Shown: positions 54,574-64,000 of the stretch, piece by piece | Position numbering within the stretch: the stretch's first letter is position 1 | How the letters are laid out: every line of letters begins with the position of its first letter | From: Burkholderiaceae bacterium | GTDB taxonomy: Bacteria > Pseudomonadota > Gammaproteobacteria > Burkholderiales > Burkholderiaceae_D | NCBI GenBank assembly: GCA_031291325.1 | Contig: JARLJG010000049.1 | Span: 1 to 64,000 of the forward strand | Direction of reading: 5' to 3' | Length of the DNA: 64,000 nt | Position numbers and translations under genes: made by a program | The notes under the pieces: model-generated | What the model saw: only the letters and a program-made list of their open reading frames with translations | Database searches by the model: none | What the model was told of the DNA's origin: nothing

Positions 54574-57003
54574 TTACTTTACGATCGCTGCCAATTTCTG
54601 CCAGGTATCGATCACCGAGTCAGGATTCAACGAGATCGATGCAATCCCTTCTTGCATCAACCATTCGGCGAAATCCTCATGGTCGGATGGCCCCTGGCCG
54701 CAGATGCCGATGTATTTCCCTTGCTTGAGGCAGGCGGAAATGGCCAGCTTCAACAAGGCTTTTACGGCTGGGTCGCGCTCGTCGAAATCGGCGGCCAGCA
54801 ACTCCATGCCGGAATCGCGGTCCAGGCCCAGCGTGAGCTGGGTCAGGTCGTTGGAACCGATCGAGAAGCCGTCGAAAAATTCAAGGAAGCGTTCGGCCAG
54901 GATGGCGTTGGACGGCACTTCGCACATCATGATTAAACGCAGGCCGTTTTCGCCGCGCTTCAAACCGTTCTTGCCCAGCAGGTTGACAACCTTCTCCGCC
55001 TGCCCCAGGGTACGCACGAAAGGCACCATGATTTCGACATTGGTCAAGCCCATGTCGTTGCGCACGCGCTTCATCGCCAGACATTCCATCTCGAACGATT
55101 CGGCAAAGTCGGCAGCCAGGTAACGCGCCGCGCCACGGAAGCCGAGCATCGGATTTTCTTCGTCCGGCTCATAGCGCGAACCGCCGATCAACTTCTTGTA
55201 TTCGTTCGACTTGAAGTCGGACAGGCGGACGATGACCGGCTTGGGCCAGAAGGCAGCAGCAATCGTCGCAATCCCTTCGGCCAGCTTGTCGACGTAGAAC
55301 GCCTTGGGCGACGCATGGCCGCGCGCCACCGACTCCACCGCCTTTTTCAAATCGGCATCGATATTCGGATATTCGAGAATCGCTTTCGGATGCACGCCGA
55401 TATTGTTGTTGATGATGAATTCCAGCCGCGCCAGGCCGACCCCGGCATTCGGAATCGACTGGAAATCGAAAGCCAGTTGCGGGTTGCCGACGTTCATCAT
55501 GATCTTCAGCGGCAATTCGGGCAGAACGCCGCGCGCGATCTCGGTCACTTCGGTTTCCAGCAGACCGTCGTAGATTTTGCCTTCGTCGCCTTCGGCGCAG
55601 GAAACCGTGACCAGCGTGCCGTCTTTCAGGATATCGGTGGCGTCGCCGCAGCCGACCACCGCCGGCACGCCCAGTTCACGGGCGATGATCGCCGCGTGGC
55701 AGGTGCGGCCGCCGCGATTGGTCACGATTGCCGATGCGCGCTTCATGACCGGCTCCCAGTTCGGATCGGTCATGTCGGCCACCAGCACGTCGCCCGGCTG
55801 CACGCGTTCCATCTCGGACGGATCGTGGATCACCCGCACCGGACCGGCGCCGATCTTTTGGCCGATGGCACGCCCCGACACCAGCAAGGTGCCGCTGCTC
55901 TTCAAGGTATAACGCTGCTGCGCGTCGGTCGACTTTTGCTGCGATTTGACCGTTTCCGGGCGCGCTTGCAAGATGTACAACTTGCCGTCGCGGCCATCCT
56001 TGCCCCATTCGATATCCATCGCCCGGCCGTAATGCTTTTCGATGATGACTGCATATTTGGCCAATTCGACGATTTCGGCGTCGTTCAACGAATAGCGGTT
56101 GCGCAATTCGATAGGCACGTCGACCGTTTTCACCGAACGCCCGGCCTTGGCTTCGCCGGTAAATTCCATCTTGATAAGCTTGGAGCCGATGTTGCGGCGG
56201 ATGATCGGCAGCTTGCCCTGCGCCAGCATCGGCTTGTGCACATAGAATTCGTCGGGATTGACCGCGCCCTGCACCACGGTCTCGCCCAGCCCGTAGCTGG
56301 AGGTGATGAACACTACATCCTGGAAGCCGGATTCGGTATCGAGCGTAAACATCACGCCGGCGGCGCCCACGTCGGAGCGCACCATGCGCTGCACGCCGGC
56401 CGACAAGGCGACCTCCGCATGCGTGAAACCTTTGTGCACGCGGTAGGAAATCGCGCGGTCGTTGTACAGCGACGCAAAGACGTGCTTGATGGCTTCCAGC
56501 ACGTTGTCGATGCCGACCACGTTCAGGAAGGTCTCTTGCTGACCGGCGAAGGATGCATCGGGCAAGTCTTCGGCAGTGGCGGAAGAGCGCACGGCGAACG
56601 ACATTTCACTTGACGAATCGACTACAAGTTGTTGATAAAATTCAGAAATTTCCTGTTGAAGACGCGGTTGGAAAGGCGTCTCGACGATCCATTGGCGAAT
56701 TTCCGCACCGGCCTGGGCCAGCGCGCGCACATCGTCGATATCCAAACTCACCAGCCGATCGGCGATGCGCTTGGCCAGCGACGCGCCGCCGTTTTCGCTG
56801 TATGCAAGAAAATCGCGGAAAGCGTGGGCGGTGGTGGCAAAGCCGCCTGGAACGCGCACGCCGGCCTCAGCCAGTTGGCTGATCATTTCTCCCAGCGATG
56901 AGTTTTTTCCGCCGACCGAGTCGACGTCGGTCATTCTTAATTGTTCAAAGGAAGCGACATAGGTCACCCCCGGGGTCACCCCTGATTGCACTGCGTTGGA
57001 CAT
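54574..57003 (-). CDS. ppsA: phosphoenolpyruvate synthase
   Basis: An 809-residue enzyme converting pyruvate and ATP to phosphoenolpyruvate, AMP and phosphate in gluconeogenesis. The N-terminal ATP-grasp part starts [23 protein letters not shown]. The swivelling phospho-histidine is His436 in [15 protein letters not shown]. The C-terminal PEP-binding barrel contains [19 protein letters not shown] and CGQGPSDH. It diverges from ppsR, its dedicated regulator, across 237 bases. Confidence 0.97.
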   Translation of the reverse strand: MSNAVQSGVTPGVTYVASFEQLRMTDVDSVGGKNSSLGEMISQLAEAGVRVPGGFATTAHAFRDFLAYSENGGASLAKRIADRLVSLDIDDVRALAQAGAEIRQWIVETPFQPRLQQEISEFYQQLVVDSSSEMSFAVRSSATAEDLPDASFAGQQETFLNVVGIDNVLEAIKHVFASLYNDRAISYRVHKGFTHAEVALSAGVQRMVRSDVGAAGVMFTLDTESGFQDVVFITSSYGLGETVVQGAVNPDEFYVHKPMLAQGKLPIIRRNIGSKLIKMEFTGEAKAGRSVKTVDVPIELRNRYSLNDAEIVELAKYAVIIEKHYGRAMDIEWGKDGRDGKLYILQARPETVKSQQKSTDAQQRYTLKSSGTLLVSGRAIGQKIGAGPVRVIHDPSEMERVQPGDVLVADMTDPNWEPVMKRASAIVTNRGGRTCHAAIIARELGVPAVVGCGDATDILKDGTLVTVSCAEGDEGKIYDGLLETEVTEIARGVLPELPLKIMMNVGNPQLAFDFQSIPNAGVGLARLEFIINNNIGVHPKAILEYPNIDADLKKAVESVARGHASPKAFYVDKLAEGIATIAAAFWPKPVIVRLSDFKSNEYKKLIGGSRYEPDEENPMLGFRGAARYLAADFAESFEMECLAMKRVRNDMGLTNVEIMVPFVRTLGQAEKVVNLLGKNGLKRGENGLRLIMMCEVPSNAILAERFLEFFDGFSIGSNDLTQLTLGLDRDSGMELLAADFDERDPAVKALLKLAISACLKQGKYIGICGQGPSDHEDFAEWLMQEGIASISLNPDSVIDTWQKLAAIVK

Positions 57004-57240
57004 AACAACCTCTAGTTTGATGATAAGAAATCTTCACTTGTGCCTTCCCTGCCCGCATGTTTTTGTTATTCTTGGGTTCAAGCCCGGATCGCAAATTCTG
57101 GCGTTATCCGGGTCAGCATAAAATTCGTTACCGCCATTTTACAGGCTGCGGCGCAAATTTGCCCGAGAGCCTGTTAACATTAATCAAATCATTTGACGTA
57201 ACCAACTGGCGGCAGCGCCTTTTCACTTTTTTGATCGAAT

Positions 57241-58098
57241 ATGAATATCACAACAACGCAATCGCCAGAATCCGCTTCGATGGAGGCCCGAACCGTCTTT
57301 TTCGTCTCGGACGGCACCGGCATTACTGCCGAAACCTTCGGCCACTCGGTATTGACGCAATTCGATCTGCGCTTCAAGCAAATCCGTCTGCCTTTCATCG
57401 ATACGCTGGCCAAGGCGCACAACGCCGTGCGCGAGATAAATCATTCTTTCGAGAAAGACGGCAAGCGCCCGATTGTATTCTCGACGCTGGTCAAAGCGAA
57501 TTTATCGGCGGTGATCCGCCTGTCCAAAGGCATGCATATGGACTTGATCCATACCTTTGTCGAACCGCTGGAACAGGAATTGGGGGTCAAATCGACACAT
57601 ACGATAGGCCGCAGCCACAATATCGCCGATTCCGACGCCTACAAGAACCGCATCGAAGCGATCAATTTTTCGCTGGCGCACGACGACGGCCAATCGGACA
57701 AGAACCTGACGGCGGCGGATGTGATCCTGGTCGGCGTATCGCGCTCCGGCAAGACGCCGACCAGCCTGTATCTGGCCATGCAATATGGGATCAAGGCCGC
57801 AAACTATCCGTTGATTCCCGAAGATTTCGAGCGCGACAAACTGCCCAGCGGCTTGCTCCCCTTCAAATCCAAGATTTTCGGCTTATCGATCGCTCCCGAC
57901 CGGCTTTCCGAAGTGCGCAACGAGCGCCGTCCCGGCAGCAAATATGCCGCCCTTGAAAATTGCCGCTACGAAGTCAACGAAGCCGAAAAAATGATGCGCC
58001 GGGAAGGCATTCGCTGGACCTCGTCGACCGCCAAATCGATCGAGGAAATTGCGACGATGATCTTGCAGGAAATCAAGTCCGACCGGCGCTTTTATTGA
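57241..58098 (+). CDS. ppsR: PEP synthase regulatory protein (kinase/pyrophosphorylase)
   Basis: A 285-residue DUF299 protein. It shows [19 protein letters not shown] near the N-terminus and the P-loop-like [15 protein letters not shown] (about 165-179). PpsR inactivates PEP synthase by ADP-dependent threonine phosphorylation next to the catalytic His and reactivates it by phosphorolysis. Divergent ppsA is its target. The ATG at 57241 is used; an in-frame ATG at 57280 is closer to the conserved core. Confidence 0.95.
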   Translation: MNITTTQSPESASMEARTVFFVSDGTGITAETFGHSVLTQFDLRFKQIRLPFIDTLAKAHNAVREINHSFEKDGKRPIVFSTLVKANLSAVIRLSKGMHMDLIHTFVEPLEQELGVKSTHTIGRSHNIADSDAYKNRIEAINFSLAHDDGQSDKNLTAADVILVGVSRSGKTPTSLYLAMQYGIKAANYPLIPEDFERDKLPSGLLPFKSKIFGLSIAPDRLSEVRNERRPGSKYAALENCRYEVNEAEKMMRREGIRWTSSTAKSIEEIATMILQEIKSDRRFY

Positions 58099-58483
58099 CA
58101 ATACGGGCATCGACAATGCCGACCACGCGTGCGTGGCAGGCAAGCGCGAATTCCGTGCAGGCGAGTACGCATTCGGTGCGCTGTCTTCCCGGCACAGTGC
58201 AATGCCCGGCCCCAATGGGCGAATTTAGCTGAAAATCGTGGCCGATTGCCGTGCACAATTTTTGCAACAGTAAAAACAGCAAATTCAGGAGAATGAATAT
58301 CGACAAAAATGGAGGATTTTCAAAGTGAACTTGTAAAAAAATTACAAAACCAATTTAGTGCAATATATTATGCTGGAGAATATTTCGCAGCACCATGCGA
58401 AAACGGGGAGGCAGCAAACGTCGATTACCCATTGACGAATGTGTGCCCAAAAAATCTTTTTCTACTAAATATAAGATCGAATA
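58099..58483. other. 385-base intergenic region before the binding-protein gene
   Basis: The left half is GC-rich with small palindromes such as CCACGCGTGCGTGG but no T-run. The right half (58260-58483) is notably AT-rich and probably holds the promoter of the next gene. A frame opening at 58309 runs into the next gene in another phase and is not considered coding. Confidence 0.5.
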
Positions 58484-59587
58484 ATGAAATTGACAACTCT
58501 AAGAGGTTTTGCCGCACTACTGATATTATTCAACGTGTTCGTTTCAGCCTTTGCCCAGGAGGATCCCGCCGTATTTTTAGGGAAAGCCAATGCCAGAGTG
58601 GCGCACGCAATGGCATTCAAAAAATACTGGGATGGACCGACCGCCGGGCCGAAACTTGCTGAAGGAAAATTCATCGTCTTCATCGGCGCCGACTTATCCG
58701 ACCCCAGCGAAGCGAAAATCGCCGCTGCGCTGAAGGACGTGACCGCCAGCATCGGCTGGAGCATCCAAGTCCTCGATTGCTATGGCGTGCCGGGTCGGCG
58801 CGCGGAATCGTTCAGTCGCGCGATTGCGCTCAAGCCGGCGGCGATCGTATTCGCCGATGCCGACGCCAAATCCGAAGCCAAGCAAATCGGCATTGCGAAC
58901 GACAAGAAAATCCCGGTCATCGGCTGGCATGCGGCACTCACCAACGGCCCCGGCGACGGTCTGTATACCAATATCGGAACCGATCCGAAAGAATCAGGCC
59001 AACTGGCAGCGATGCTGGGCGTGGTCGAATCGAAGGCCAAGGCCGGCGTGCTCATCCTGTCCAACGCCGACAGCGTCTATCTGGCCAACAAATCGATGGG
59101 CTTGATCGAATCGATCAAGCAATGCCAAACCTGTTCGTTGCTGGAAGTGCAACAAGTGGCGGCAACGGAGAAACCGGAACAAATCGTCGCTCGCGTGGCG
59201 GCAGCAGAAAAGCAATTCGGTGCGCGCCTGACCTACGTCCTGGCGACCAACGACCGCATCTTCGACGTGCTGACCAGCCCGGCAGCGGCAACCCTCGGCG
59301 ACGGCAAATTCCAGGCTATTGCCGCCGGCTTCGGCTCGCCGAGCGCCTACACGCGCATTCGATCCAGGAAGATGCAAATAGGGACGGTGCCGGAACCGCT
59401 GGAAATGCAGGCCTGGCAAATCGTCGACGAAACCAACCGCGCCGCCGCCGGCCAGAAACCGAGCGGCTATGTCGCGGAATCCTATGTCGTAACGAGCGAA
59501 AACATCGCCTACCACGGCGGCGAACGCAACACCTTCGACCCAGGCAACGGCTATCAGGAAGCGTACAAGAAAATCTGGGGACGGTGA
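58484..59587 (+). CDS. periplasmic ABC-type substrate-binding protein (sugar-binding-like)
   Basis: A 367-residue exported protein. A Sec signal peptide of about 24 residues ends in SAFA. The two-lobed periplasmic-binding fold shows repeated sugar-binding-type phrases: KFIVFIGADLSDPSEAKIAAAL, IVFADADAKSEAKQIGIAND, VIGWHAALTNGPGDGLYTNIGTD. No permease or ATPase gene is adjacent, so it is an orphan binding protein, perhaps a sensor partner. Ligand unknown. Confidence 0.8.
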   Translation: MKLTTLRGFAALLILFNVFVSAFAQEDPAVFLGKANARVAHAMAFKKYWDGPTAGPKLAEGKFIVFIGADLSDPSEAKIAAALKDVTASIGWSIQVLDCYGVPGRRAESFSRAIALKPAAIVFADADAKSEAKQIGIANDKKIPVIGWHAALTNGPGDGLYTNIGTDPKESGQLAAMLGVVESKAKAGVLILSNADSVYLANKSMGLIESIKQCQTCSLLEVQQVAATEKPEQIVARVAAAEKQFGARLTYVLATNDRIFDVLTSPAAATLGDGKFQAIAAGFGSPSAYTRIRSRKMQIGTVPEPLEMQAWQIVDETNRAAAGQKPSGYVAESYVVTSENIAYHGGERNTFDPGNGYQEAYKKIWGR

Positions 59588-59600
59588 TTGAGATTTCTGC

Positions 59601-59642
59601 GCCGTGGGTAGCACGCTACCTGCGGCGGCTGTGCGATTTTTT
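59601..59642 (+). terminator. probable terminator of the binding-protein gene
   Basis: A hairpin with inner stem GGTAG/CTACC and outer GCCG/CGGC (59601-59626), then a run of six T ending at 59642. It starts 14 bases beyond the stop codon. Confidence 0.55.
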
Positions 59643-59713
59643 CATTCTTGCATCGCTCGACAAACACGCTATAGTCGCGCGCTCGCCAATCGCAACCAGG
59701 AACGTTCACAGCC

Positions 59714-59754
59714 TTGATCTAGATCAAGGTTCCGACCCCAATTCAAAATATACT
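59714..59754 (+). promoter_or_regulatory. class II FNR/Anr-type promoter
   Basis: A perfect FNR palindrome TTGAT-CTAG-ATCAA is at 59714-59727, followed by a strong -10 hexamer TATACT at 59749-59754. The predicted transcription start near 59761 puts the box centre about 40.5-41 bases upstream, the class II activation position. It drives the gene at 59786. Confidence 0.75.
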
Positions 59755-59785
59755 GAAAATACGCTAACTTTCAGGAAACATTTTT

Positions 59786-60169
59786 ATGTCAACTAACCAC
59801 GTCGTTGTATGGATCGACCACAAGGAAGCGCACGTCATTCATTTCTCTCCAGAGGCGACGGAAAATGAAGTCCTCTCGACGCATTCGACACATGCGCATT
59901 TACACGTCAAATCTGGAATACAAGGGTCGGGACATGCGTCGGAAAATATTCCGTTTTTTAAGAATGTTACGACCGCGATTTCCGATTCCCTTGAAATATT
60001 GATCGTCGGCCCGGGATTTGAAAAGCTGGAATTCATGAAATACCTTGTGAAACATCATCCTGCGGTCGCGGAAAAAGTGATTAGCGTGGAGTCATCCGAT
60101 CATCCAACCGATCGGCAAATTCTGGCCTTTGCTCGCAAATATTTTATTCGCGCGGATCGGATGCGCTAA
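59786..60169 (+). CDS. eRF1-domain-like 'translational machinery' protein
   Basis: A 127-residue protein. It begins HVVVWIDHKEAHVIHFSPE and contains LEILIVGPGFEKLEFMKYLVKHHP and a C-terminal DRQILAFARKYF, resembling small bacterial proteins with an eRF1 domain-2-like fold. No signal peptide. The function is unknown; relatives are sometimes linked to stress. It stands alone behind an FNR-type promoter, suggesting induction when oxygen is low. AGGAAA lies about ten bases before the ATG. Confidence 0.65.
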   Translation: MSTNHVVVWIDHKEAHVIHFSPEATENEVLSTHSTHAHLHVKSGIQGSGHASENIPFFKNVTTAISDSLEILIVGPGFEKLEFMKYLVKHHPAVAEKVISVESSDHPTDRQILAFARKYFIRADRMR

Positions 60170-60472
60170 GAACGCTTGCTGCCATGCATTGGGCGGCACC
60201 CGCGTGGGCACAAAGGCGTGCGCATTCAGCTATTCATTTCGAGATATTCTGCGCAGCATCACATTGTGTGACATAGCATCACAACCTGCGTCACGCATTG
60301 GACGCGCTACCCGCAGATTTGGACGCTGCAATATCGGCATAAACGTGTCTTCTGTGCGAATGTGTATCGTTTAGATTGCGGCCTTGATTCATTCGACTAA
60401 ATTCGCAAGCAGCTCTTACATATTCGTGAAAAATTGCCTATAAATAAGTAAAGAGATTGACGGGAGGACGTC
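60170..60472. other. 303-base intergenic region, nothing recognised
   Basis: Contains a CACATTGTGTG-type small palindrome near 60260 and an AT-rich stretch near 60420-60460 ahead of the next gene. No gene, terminator or RNA could be supported. Confidence 0.45.
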
Positions 60473-60817
60473 ATGGAAATTGTCCTGATCGAGCTGTTGC
60501 TGTGGGTTGGATTGATCTTCTTCTTTTGGGCGTTGCGCGATGGTTTGAGCCATGTCGACGCCGAGGCCGAGTCGCAAGGCGGCGGTGGGGGTATCGTTTC
60601 GCAAAACCCAGTGGCTCTTTGTTTCGATAGGCCGGACAAGGTCAGCGAGCCGATTGGACGCTATCGCGATGTGCCGATTTATCGCTATGCCGTCATCGGC
60701 GGCAAGAAATATCAATTCGAGCATATCTTGCCGTGGGAATCGTTTTCGATGTTGCTGCCCGAAGAACGCTGCCTGGCGCCAGGGCTGGTCTATGGCCGCG
60801 ACGAGAAAGCGAATTGA
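60473..60817 (+). CDS. small membrane-anchored protein of unknown function
   Basis: A 114-residue protein with one N-terminal membrane helix (MEIVLIELLLWVGLIFFFWAL) and a soluble domain (about 45-110) with VPIYRYAVIGGKKYQFEHILP. GGGAGG lies about seven bases before the ATG. No family name recognised. It converges on the methyltransferase gene 32 bases away. Confidence 0.7.
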   Translation: MEIVLIELLLWVGLIFFFWALRDGLSHVDAEAESQGGGGGIVSQNPVALCFDRPDKVSEPIGRYRDVPIYRYAVIGGKKYQFEHILPWESFSMLLPEERCLAPGLVYGRDEKAN

Positions 60818-60849
60818 ACGCCGCGTAGCGCCGGATTAGTTCTGACCTA

Positions 60850-61635
60850 TCAACCCAGCCCTTGCCGCACTTGTTCAAAAAAACAGATGGCGGCACTGGC
60901 GGCGACATTCAAGGATTCGACCGCTCCCAGATGCGGAATTGCCAGTTGGTGCGTCGCCAACGCCAATAACTCTTCCGACACGCCCTGCCCTTCATGCCCG
61001 AATAGCCAGGCTACCGGCGACTTCAAATCCGTTTGATAGAGCGTTTGCGTCGCATGCGAACTGGTGGCCAGAACCGGGATTCTGGCGCTCGCCACCAGGG
61101 CCGGCAAATCGACGCCCTCGTGTATCGTCAACAGGAAATGCGCGCCCATCCCGGCTCGCAAGACCTTGGGCGACCATGCCGATGCGGTGCCGGCACTGCA
61201 AAATATTGCGCCGATGCCGGCAGCGGCAGCGCTGCGCAGGATCGAGCCGAGGTTGCCGGGGTCTTGCAGGTTATCCAGCAATACTGCCGCACGATTCAAC
61301 ACCGGCTCCGGCGCCGGGCGCGGCGTATCGACGACGAATAGCACGTCGATGCCGTTCTCGACCTGGCTCAAGGCCTTGTATAACGCGTCCGGCAGCAACA
61401 GACAAGACGCGCCCCCGCTTTCGTAGCGCGCCACAAGCGCGGCGACTTCAGGATGGTGCTGCGCGCTTTCGCCGACCGCGCACAGCACGGGCTGGCCGAC
61501 AAATTGCAGATAGCTTTCGCACAAATGCACGCCATCGAGCACGCTGCGCCCGGCCTTGCGCCGCGCCTGCGAACTGGAAGTCAGGTGCTTCAATTCCTTG
61601 TAGAGCGGGTTGTCGCGCGAGGAGATGGTTTTCAT
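60850..61635 (-). CDS. TrmH/SpoU family RNA 2'-O-methyltransferase
   Basis: A 261-residue SPOUT methyltransferase: an N-terminal RNA-binding substrate domain (about 5-100), then motif 1 LLDNLQDPGNLGSILRSAAAAG, motif 2 VAWLFGHEGQGVSEELL and motif 3 IPHLGAVESLNVAASAAICFFE with the knotted SAM site. It methylates ribose in rRNA or tRNA; which nucleotide is not evident. It is downstream of rnhB in a lpxA-lpxB-rnhB-trmH order. Confidence 0.92.
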   Translation of the reverse strand: MKTISSRDNPLYKELKHLTSSSQARRKAGRSVLDGVHLCESYLQFVGQPVLCAVGESAQHHPEVAALVARYESGGASCLLLPDALYKALSQVENGIDVLFVVDTPRPAPEPVLNRAAVLLDNLQDPGNLGSILRSAAAAGIGAIFCSAGTASAWSPKVLRAGMGAHFLLTIHEGVDLPALVASARIPVLATSSHATQTLYQTDLKSPVAWLFGHEGQGVSEELLALATHQLAIPHLGAVESLNVAASAAICFFEQVRQGLG

Positions 61636-61657
61636 GGAGGAGAATTAAACGCGTGGG

Positions 61658-61772
61658 GGTGATTCAAACTGTGAGAAAAATATCAACTCGATGTGCAAAA
61701 CCTCCGTCTTTCCCGCCTGCGCGGCAAAGACGGCGGGAAATAATGAACGTCCCCCCATTTTTGAAGCGCACC
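61658..61772. repeat. MITE-like element (GGTG-GATTCAAA ends), simple copy
   Basis: A 115-base element whose left 55 bases match 54246-54305 and whose right end (GAAGCGCACC) matches the right end of that copy. The terminal sequences are imperfect inverted repeats. It fills the gap between trmH and rnhB exactly, ending at the last base before the rnhB stop codon. An inner CCCGCC...GGCGGG hairpin is present. Confidence 0.7.
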
Positions 61773-62384
61773 TTAAACCAACAACGCGCGCACCGGCGCA
61801 TACGAGCGGCGATGCACCGGCGACACGCCGTGCGCGCGCAAGCGTTCCAGGTGCAAGGCGGTCGGATAGCCCTTGTGCTGGTCGAACGCGTATTGCGGAT
61901 ATTGCCGATGCAACTCCAGCAATGCCGCATCGCGCGCGGTCTTGGCCAGGATCGAGGCGGCGGAAATCGCCGGCACCTTGTCGTCGCCCTTGACGATGGC
62001 TTCGGAGCGCACCGGCATAACCGGGCAGCGATTGCCGTCGATCAGCGCCAGCGTCGGCTGCGTGGGCAAGCCTTCGACCGCGCGCCGCATCGCCAGCATG
62101 GTCGCTTGCAGGATGTTGAGCGTGTCGATCTCTTGCTCCGAGGATTGCGCAATCGACCATGACAGCGCGTTGGCCTTGATTTCAATCGCCAACGCGTCGC
62201 GCTGCGCTTCGCTCAATTTCTTCGAGTCGCGCAAGCCGGCAATCGGCCGCGCCGGATCGAGTATCACGGCAGCCGCAAAAACCGGCCCCGCCAGCGGCCC
62301 GCGCCCGGCTTCGTCGACCCCGCACATCAACTCGTCGGTGTCGTCGAACAAGGGCAGGCTTTGATTGCTCGCCTTCGGCATCAT
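61773..62384 (-). CDS. rnhB: ribonuclease HII
   Basis: A 203-residue enzyme cutting RNA in RNA-DNA hybrids. The active-site start is [15 protein letters not shown], with SKKLSEAQR and the later Asp of LALIDGNR present. Two adjacent ATG codons exist (62384 and 62381); they overlap the lpxB stop, indicating coupling. The longer frame to 62606 lies within lpxB and is not used. Confidence 0.95.
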   Translation of the reverse strand: MMPKASNQSLPLFDDTDELMCGVDEAGRGPLAGPVFAAAVILDPARPIAGLRDSKKLSEAQRDALAIEIKANALSWSIAQSSEQEIDTLNILQATMLAMRRAVEGLPTQPTLALIDGNRCPVMPVRSEAIVKGDDKVPAISAASILAKTARDAALLELHRQYPQYAFDQHKGYPTALHLERLRAHGVSPVHRRSYAPVRALLV

Positions 62385-63538
62385 TCCCGTCCGATCAGTT
62401 TCAATACCGCTTGCGCGCTCTCGCGCGCGGTCTCGCGCCGCAGGCTGTGATGCATGTCGATAAACCTTTGCCGCAGGCGCTGCTTGAGATTGTCGTCTTG
62501 CAATTGCTGCCAGATGGCGTCGGCCAGCGCTTGCGGCGTAGCGGCGCCCTGCAACAACTCGGGCACCAAAAATTCGCGCGCCAGGATATTCGGCAAGCCG
62601 ATCCACGGTTGATAGCCCATATGCCGCATGATATGCCAGGAAGCCGCCATCATCTTGTAGGCGATCACCATCGGCTTCTTGTGCAGCGCCACTTCCAGCG
62701 ATGCGGTGCCGGACGCGACCAGCACCGCGTCGGCGGCAGCCATCGCCGTATGCGATTGACCGTCGATCAGGCGGATCGGCAAGTCCTGCAAGCCGGCACG
62801 GGCGATTTCCTCGGTAAAATGCGCGCGTTGCGCCGCGCCGGCCATGGGCGCGACAAACTGCAGCGACGCATCGCGCTGGCTTAACAGGCGCGCGGCGCCG
62901 AGGAAGGCGGCGCTGTTGTGCTTGAGTTCGCTCATGCGGCTGCCCGGCAGCACCGCGACCACGCTGCCCTGCAAGGGCAAGCCAAGCTTCGCGCGGGCGC
63001 CGGCAACGTCGATTTCCATCGGGATCACTTCGGCCAGCGGATGACCGACATAGGTGGCGGGCACGCCGGCCGCCTGGTAGATCGCTTCCTCGAACGGAAA
63101 CACCACCAGCATGTGGGACACCGCGCGCACGATCTTCTTGATGCGCCAGCCGCGCCAGGCCCAGATTTGCGGCCCGATGAAATGCATGGTGGGGATTCCC
63201 GCCGCCTTCAGCTGCTCTTCCAGGCCCAGGTTGAAGCCGGGGTAGTCGATACCGATGAAGGCTGCCGGCCTTTCCGCCAGCAAGCGGTCGCGCAGCGTGG
63301 TTTGGATGCGCTTGAGTTCGCGGTAGCGCGGGATGACTTCAAACAAGCCGCGCACCGTCATTTTTTCCAGCGGCCACTCGCTGACGAAGCCGTGTTCGGC
63401 CATGCGCGGGCCGCCGATGCCATGCATGCGCGCATCCGGCAACGCGGGACGCAAGGCCGACAGCATGCGGGCGGCGAGCAAGTCGCCCGACATTTCGCCG
63501 GCCACCATCGCCAGCGACAGGTCAGCGGATGATGCCAC
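62381..63538 (-). CDS. lpxB: lipid-A-disaccharide synthase
   Basis: A 385-residue family 19 glycosyltransferase joining UDP-2,3-diacylglucosamine with lipid X in lipid A synthesis. It starts with [18 protein letters not shown] and contains [30 protein letters not shown] and [12 protein letters not shown]. It overlaps lpxA by 17 bases upstream and rnhB by four downstream, typical of the betaproteobacterial lpx cluster. Confidence 0.97.
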   Translation of the reverse strand: MASSADLSLAMVAGEMSGDLLAARMLSALRPALPDARMHGIGGPRMAEHGFVSEWPLEKMTVRGLFEVIPRYRELKRIQTTLRDRLLAERPAAFIGIDYPGFNLGLEEQLKAAGIPTMHFIGPQIWAWRGWRIKKIVRAVSHMLVVFPFEEAIYQAAGVPATYVGHPLAEVIPMEIDVAGARAKLGLPLQGSVVAVLPGSRMSELKHNSAAFLGAARLLSQRDASLQFVAPMAGAAQRAHFTEEIARAGLQDLPIRLIDGQSHTAMAAADAVLVASGTASLEVALHKKPMVIAYKMMAASWHIMRHMGYQPWIGLPNILAREFLVPELLQGAATPQALADAIWQQLQDDNLKQRLRQRFIDMHHSLRRETARESAQAVLKLIGRE

Positions 63539-64000
63539 GAGGCGAGGCTTCGATGAATTCGCGCAACTGGCGCAGATAGATCGCGGCGTCCGGGGATTTT
63601 TCCTCTTCCGCCAGCAATGCCGCCTTGGCTTCTTCCAGCGGCAGCCCGGCGCGATAGATCAATTTGTAGGCGCGTTTGATCGCCATGATTTGCGCGCTGG
63701 TAAAACCGCGCCGCTGCAAGCCCACGCTATTGATGCCGGCTGGCGCCGCACGATTGCCGGCAGCGGTGACGAAGGGCGGCACGTCTTGCGCCACTGCCGC
63801 CGTAAACCCGGTCATCGCATAAGCGCCGATATGGCAAAATTGATGCACGGTGGTGAAGCCGCCCATCACGACCCAGTCGCCCAGATGCACATGGCCGGCC
63901 AGCGTGGTGTTGTTGGACATCGTGATATGACTGCCGAGCTGGCAGTCGTGCGCGATGTGGACGTAGGCCATGATCCAGTTGTCGGCGCCGATGCGGGTCA
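63522..64000 (-). CDS. lpxA: acyl-ACP-UDP-N-acetylglucosamine O-acyltransferase, 3' part
   Basis: The C-terminal portion, about 158 residues; the start lies beyond the right edge of the window. Left-handed beta-helix hexapeptide repeats are visible, with HIAHDCQLGSH (catalytic His region), LAGHVHLGDWVVMGG and VHQFCHIGAYAM. The helical C-terminal domain includes RRGFTSAQIMAIKRAYKLIYR. LpxA performs the first step of lipid A synthesis. Confidence 0.95.
   Translation of the reverse strand, partial: TRIGADNWIMAYVHIAHDCQLGSHITMSNNTTLAGHVHLGDWVVMGGFTTVHQFCHIGAYAMTGFTAAVAQDVPPFVTAAGNRAAPAGINSVGLQRRGFTSAQIMAIKRAYKLIYRAGLPLEEAKAALLAEEEKSPDAAIYLRQLREFIEASPRGIIR

Noticed and set aside
58309-58662. 117-codon frame overlapping the start of the binding-protein gene
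   Set aside because: It runs out of phase into a gene with a clear signal peptide; the upstream part is AT-rich and has no protein-like pattern.
59593-59796. Continuation of a coding frame from the binding-protein gene into the next region
   Set aside because: The frame is out of phase with the real stop; the region holds a terminator hairpin and an FNR-type promoter.

Overview
The window reads as chromosomal DNA of a betaproteobacterium of the Burkholderiales, most likely Oxalobacteraceae. This rests on gene content and order: lpxA-lpxB-rnhB-trmH next to a divergent ppsA/ppsR pair, radA-alr beside lplT, a tsaB-rimI-udg operon, DUF1631 and DUF3331 proteins, hpnCDE, and high-GC codon use. The family-level call is inference. 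No rRNA, tRNA, CRISPR array or intact insertion sequence was seen.

Layout. 481-4902 is a type VI secretion (T6SS) phospho-signalling block: an FHA protein, a PP2C phosphatase, a membrane Ser/Thr kinase and a lipoprotein. 5117-10731 holds a DUF3331 protein, a large DUF1631 protein and a stand-alone elongation factor G. An HU gene (10793-11071) diverges from the kdpFABC-kdpDE potassium uptake locus (11414-19850), whose structural and sensor genes are separated by a palindromic repeat. hpnC, hpnD and hpnE (20251-23338) make squalene from farnesyl diphosphate.

34418-23580, all on the minus strand, is a T6SS delivery module: VgrG, DUF3540, a DUF2169 adaptor, a degenerate ketosynthase-like protein, a DUF4150 PAAR-like tip, a separate GHH/HNH-type nuclease-toxin candidate, a beta-propeller protein in the immunity-gene position, a TIGR02270 protein and the baseplate protein TssF. 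It is the most interesting region. A 244-bp segment bounded by 23-bp inverted repeats lies directly before tssF and contains its ribosome binding site and start codon.

34721-45500 is mostly housekeeping: radA, alr, lplT, udg, rimI, tsaB, a thioredoxin-like protein, a 5'-3' exonuclease, a MarC protein, an Ala-rich unknown and malate synthase. At 45554-49410 a haloacid dehalogenase and a LysR regulator are separated by a chemoreceptor gene flanked by 109-bp direct repeats, as if a segment had been inserted between two divergent genes. 49525-54169 holds AsmA, small envelope proteins, a second HU and a QmcA/NfeD pair. 54574-58098 is ppsA with its regulator ppsR. Then come a periplasmic binding protein, an eRF1-like protein behind a good FNR-type promoter, a small membrane protein, a SPOUT methyltransferase, rnhB, lpxB and the 3' part of lpxA.

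Several families of short palindromic, MITE-like repeats are scattered between genes: near 1, 16111, 19929, 23350, 54246 and 61658.
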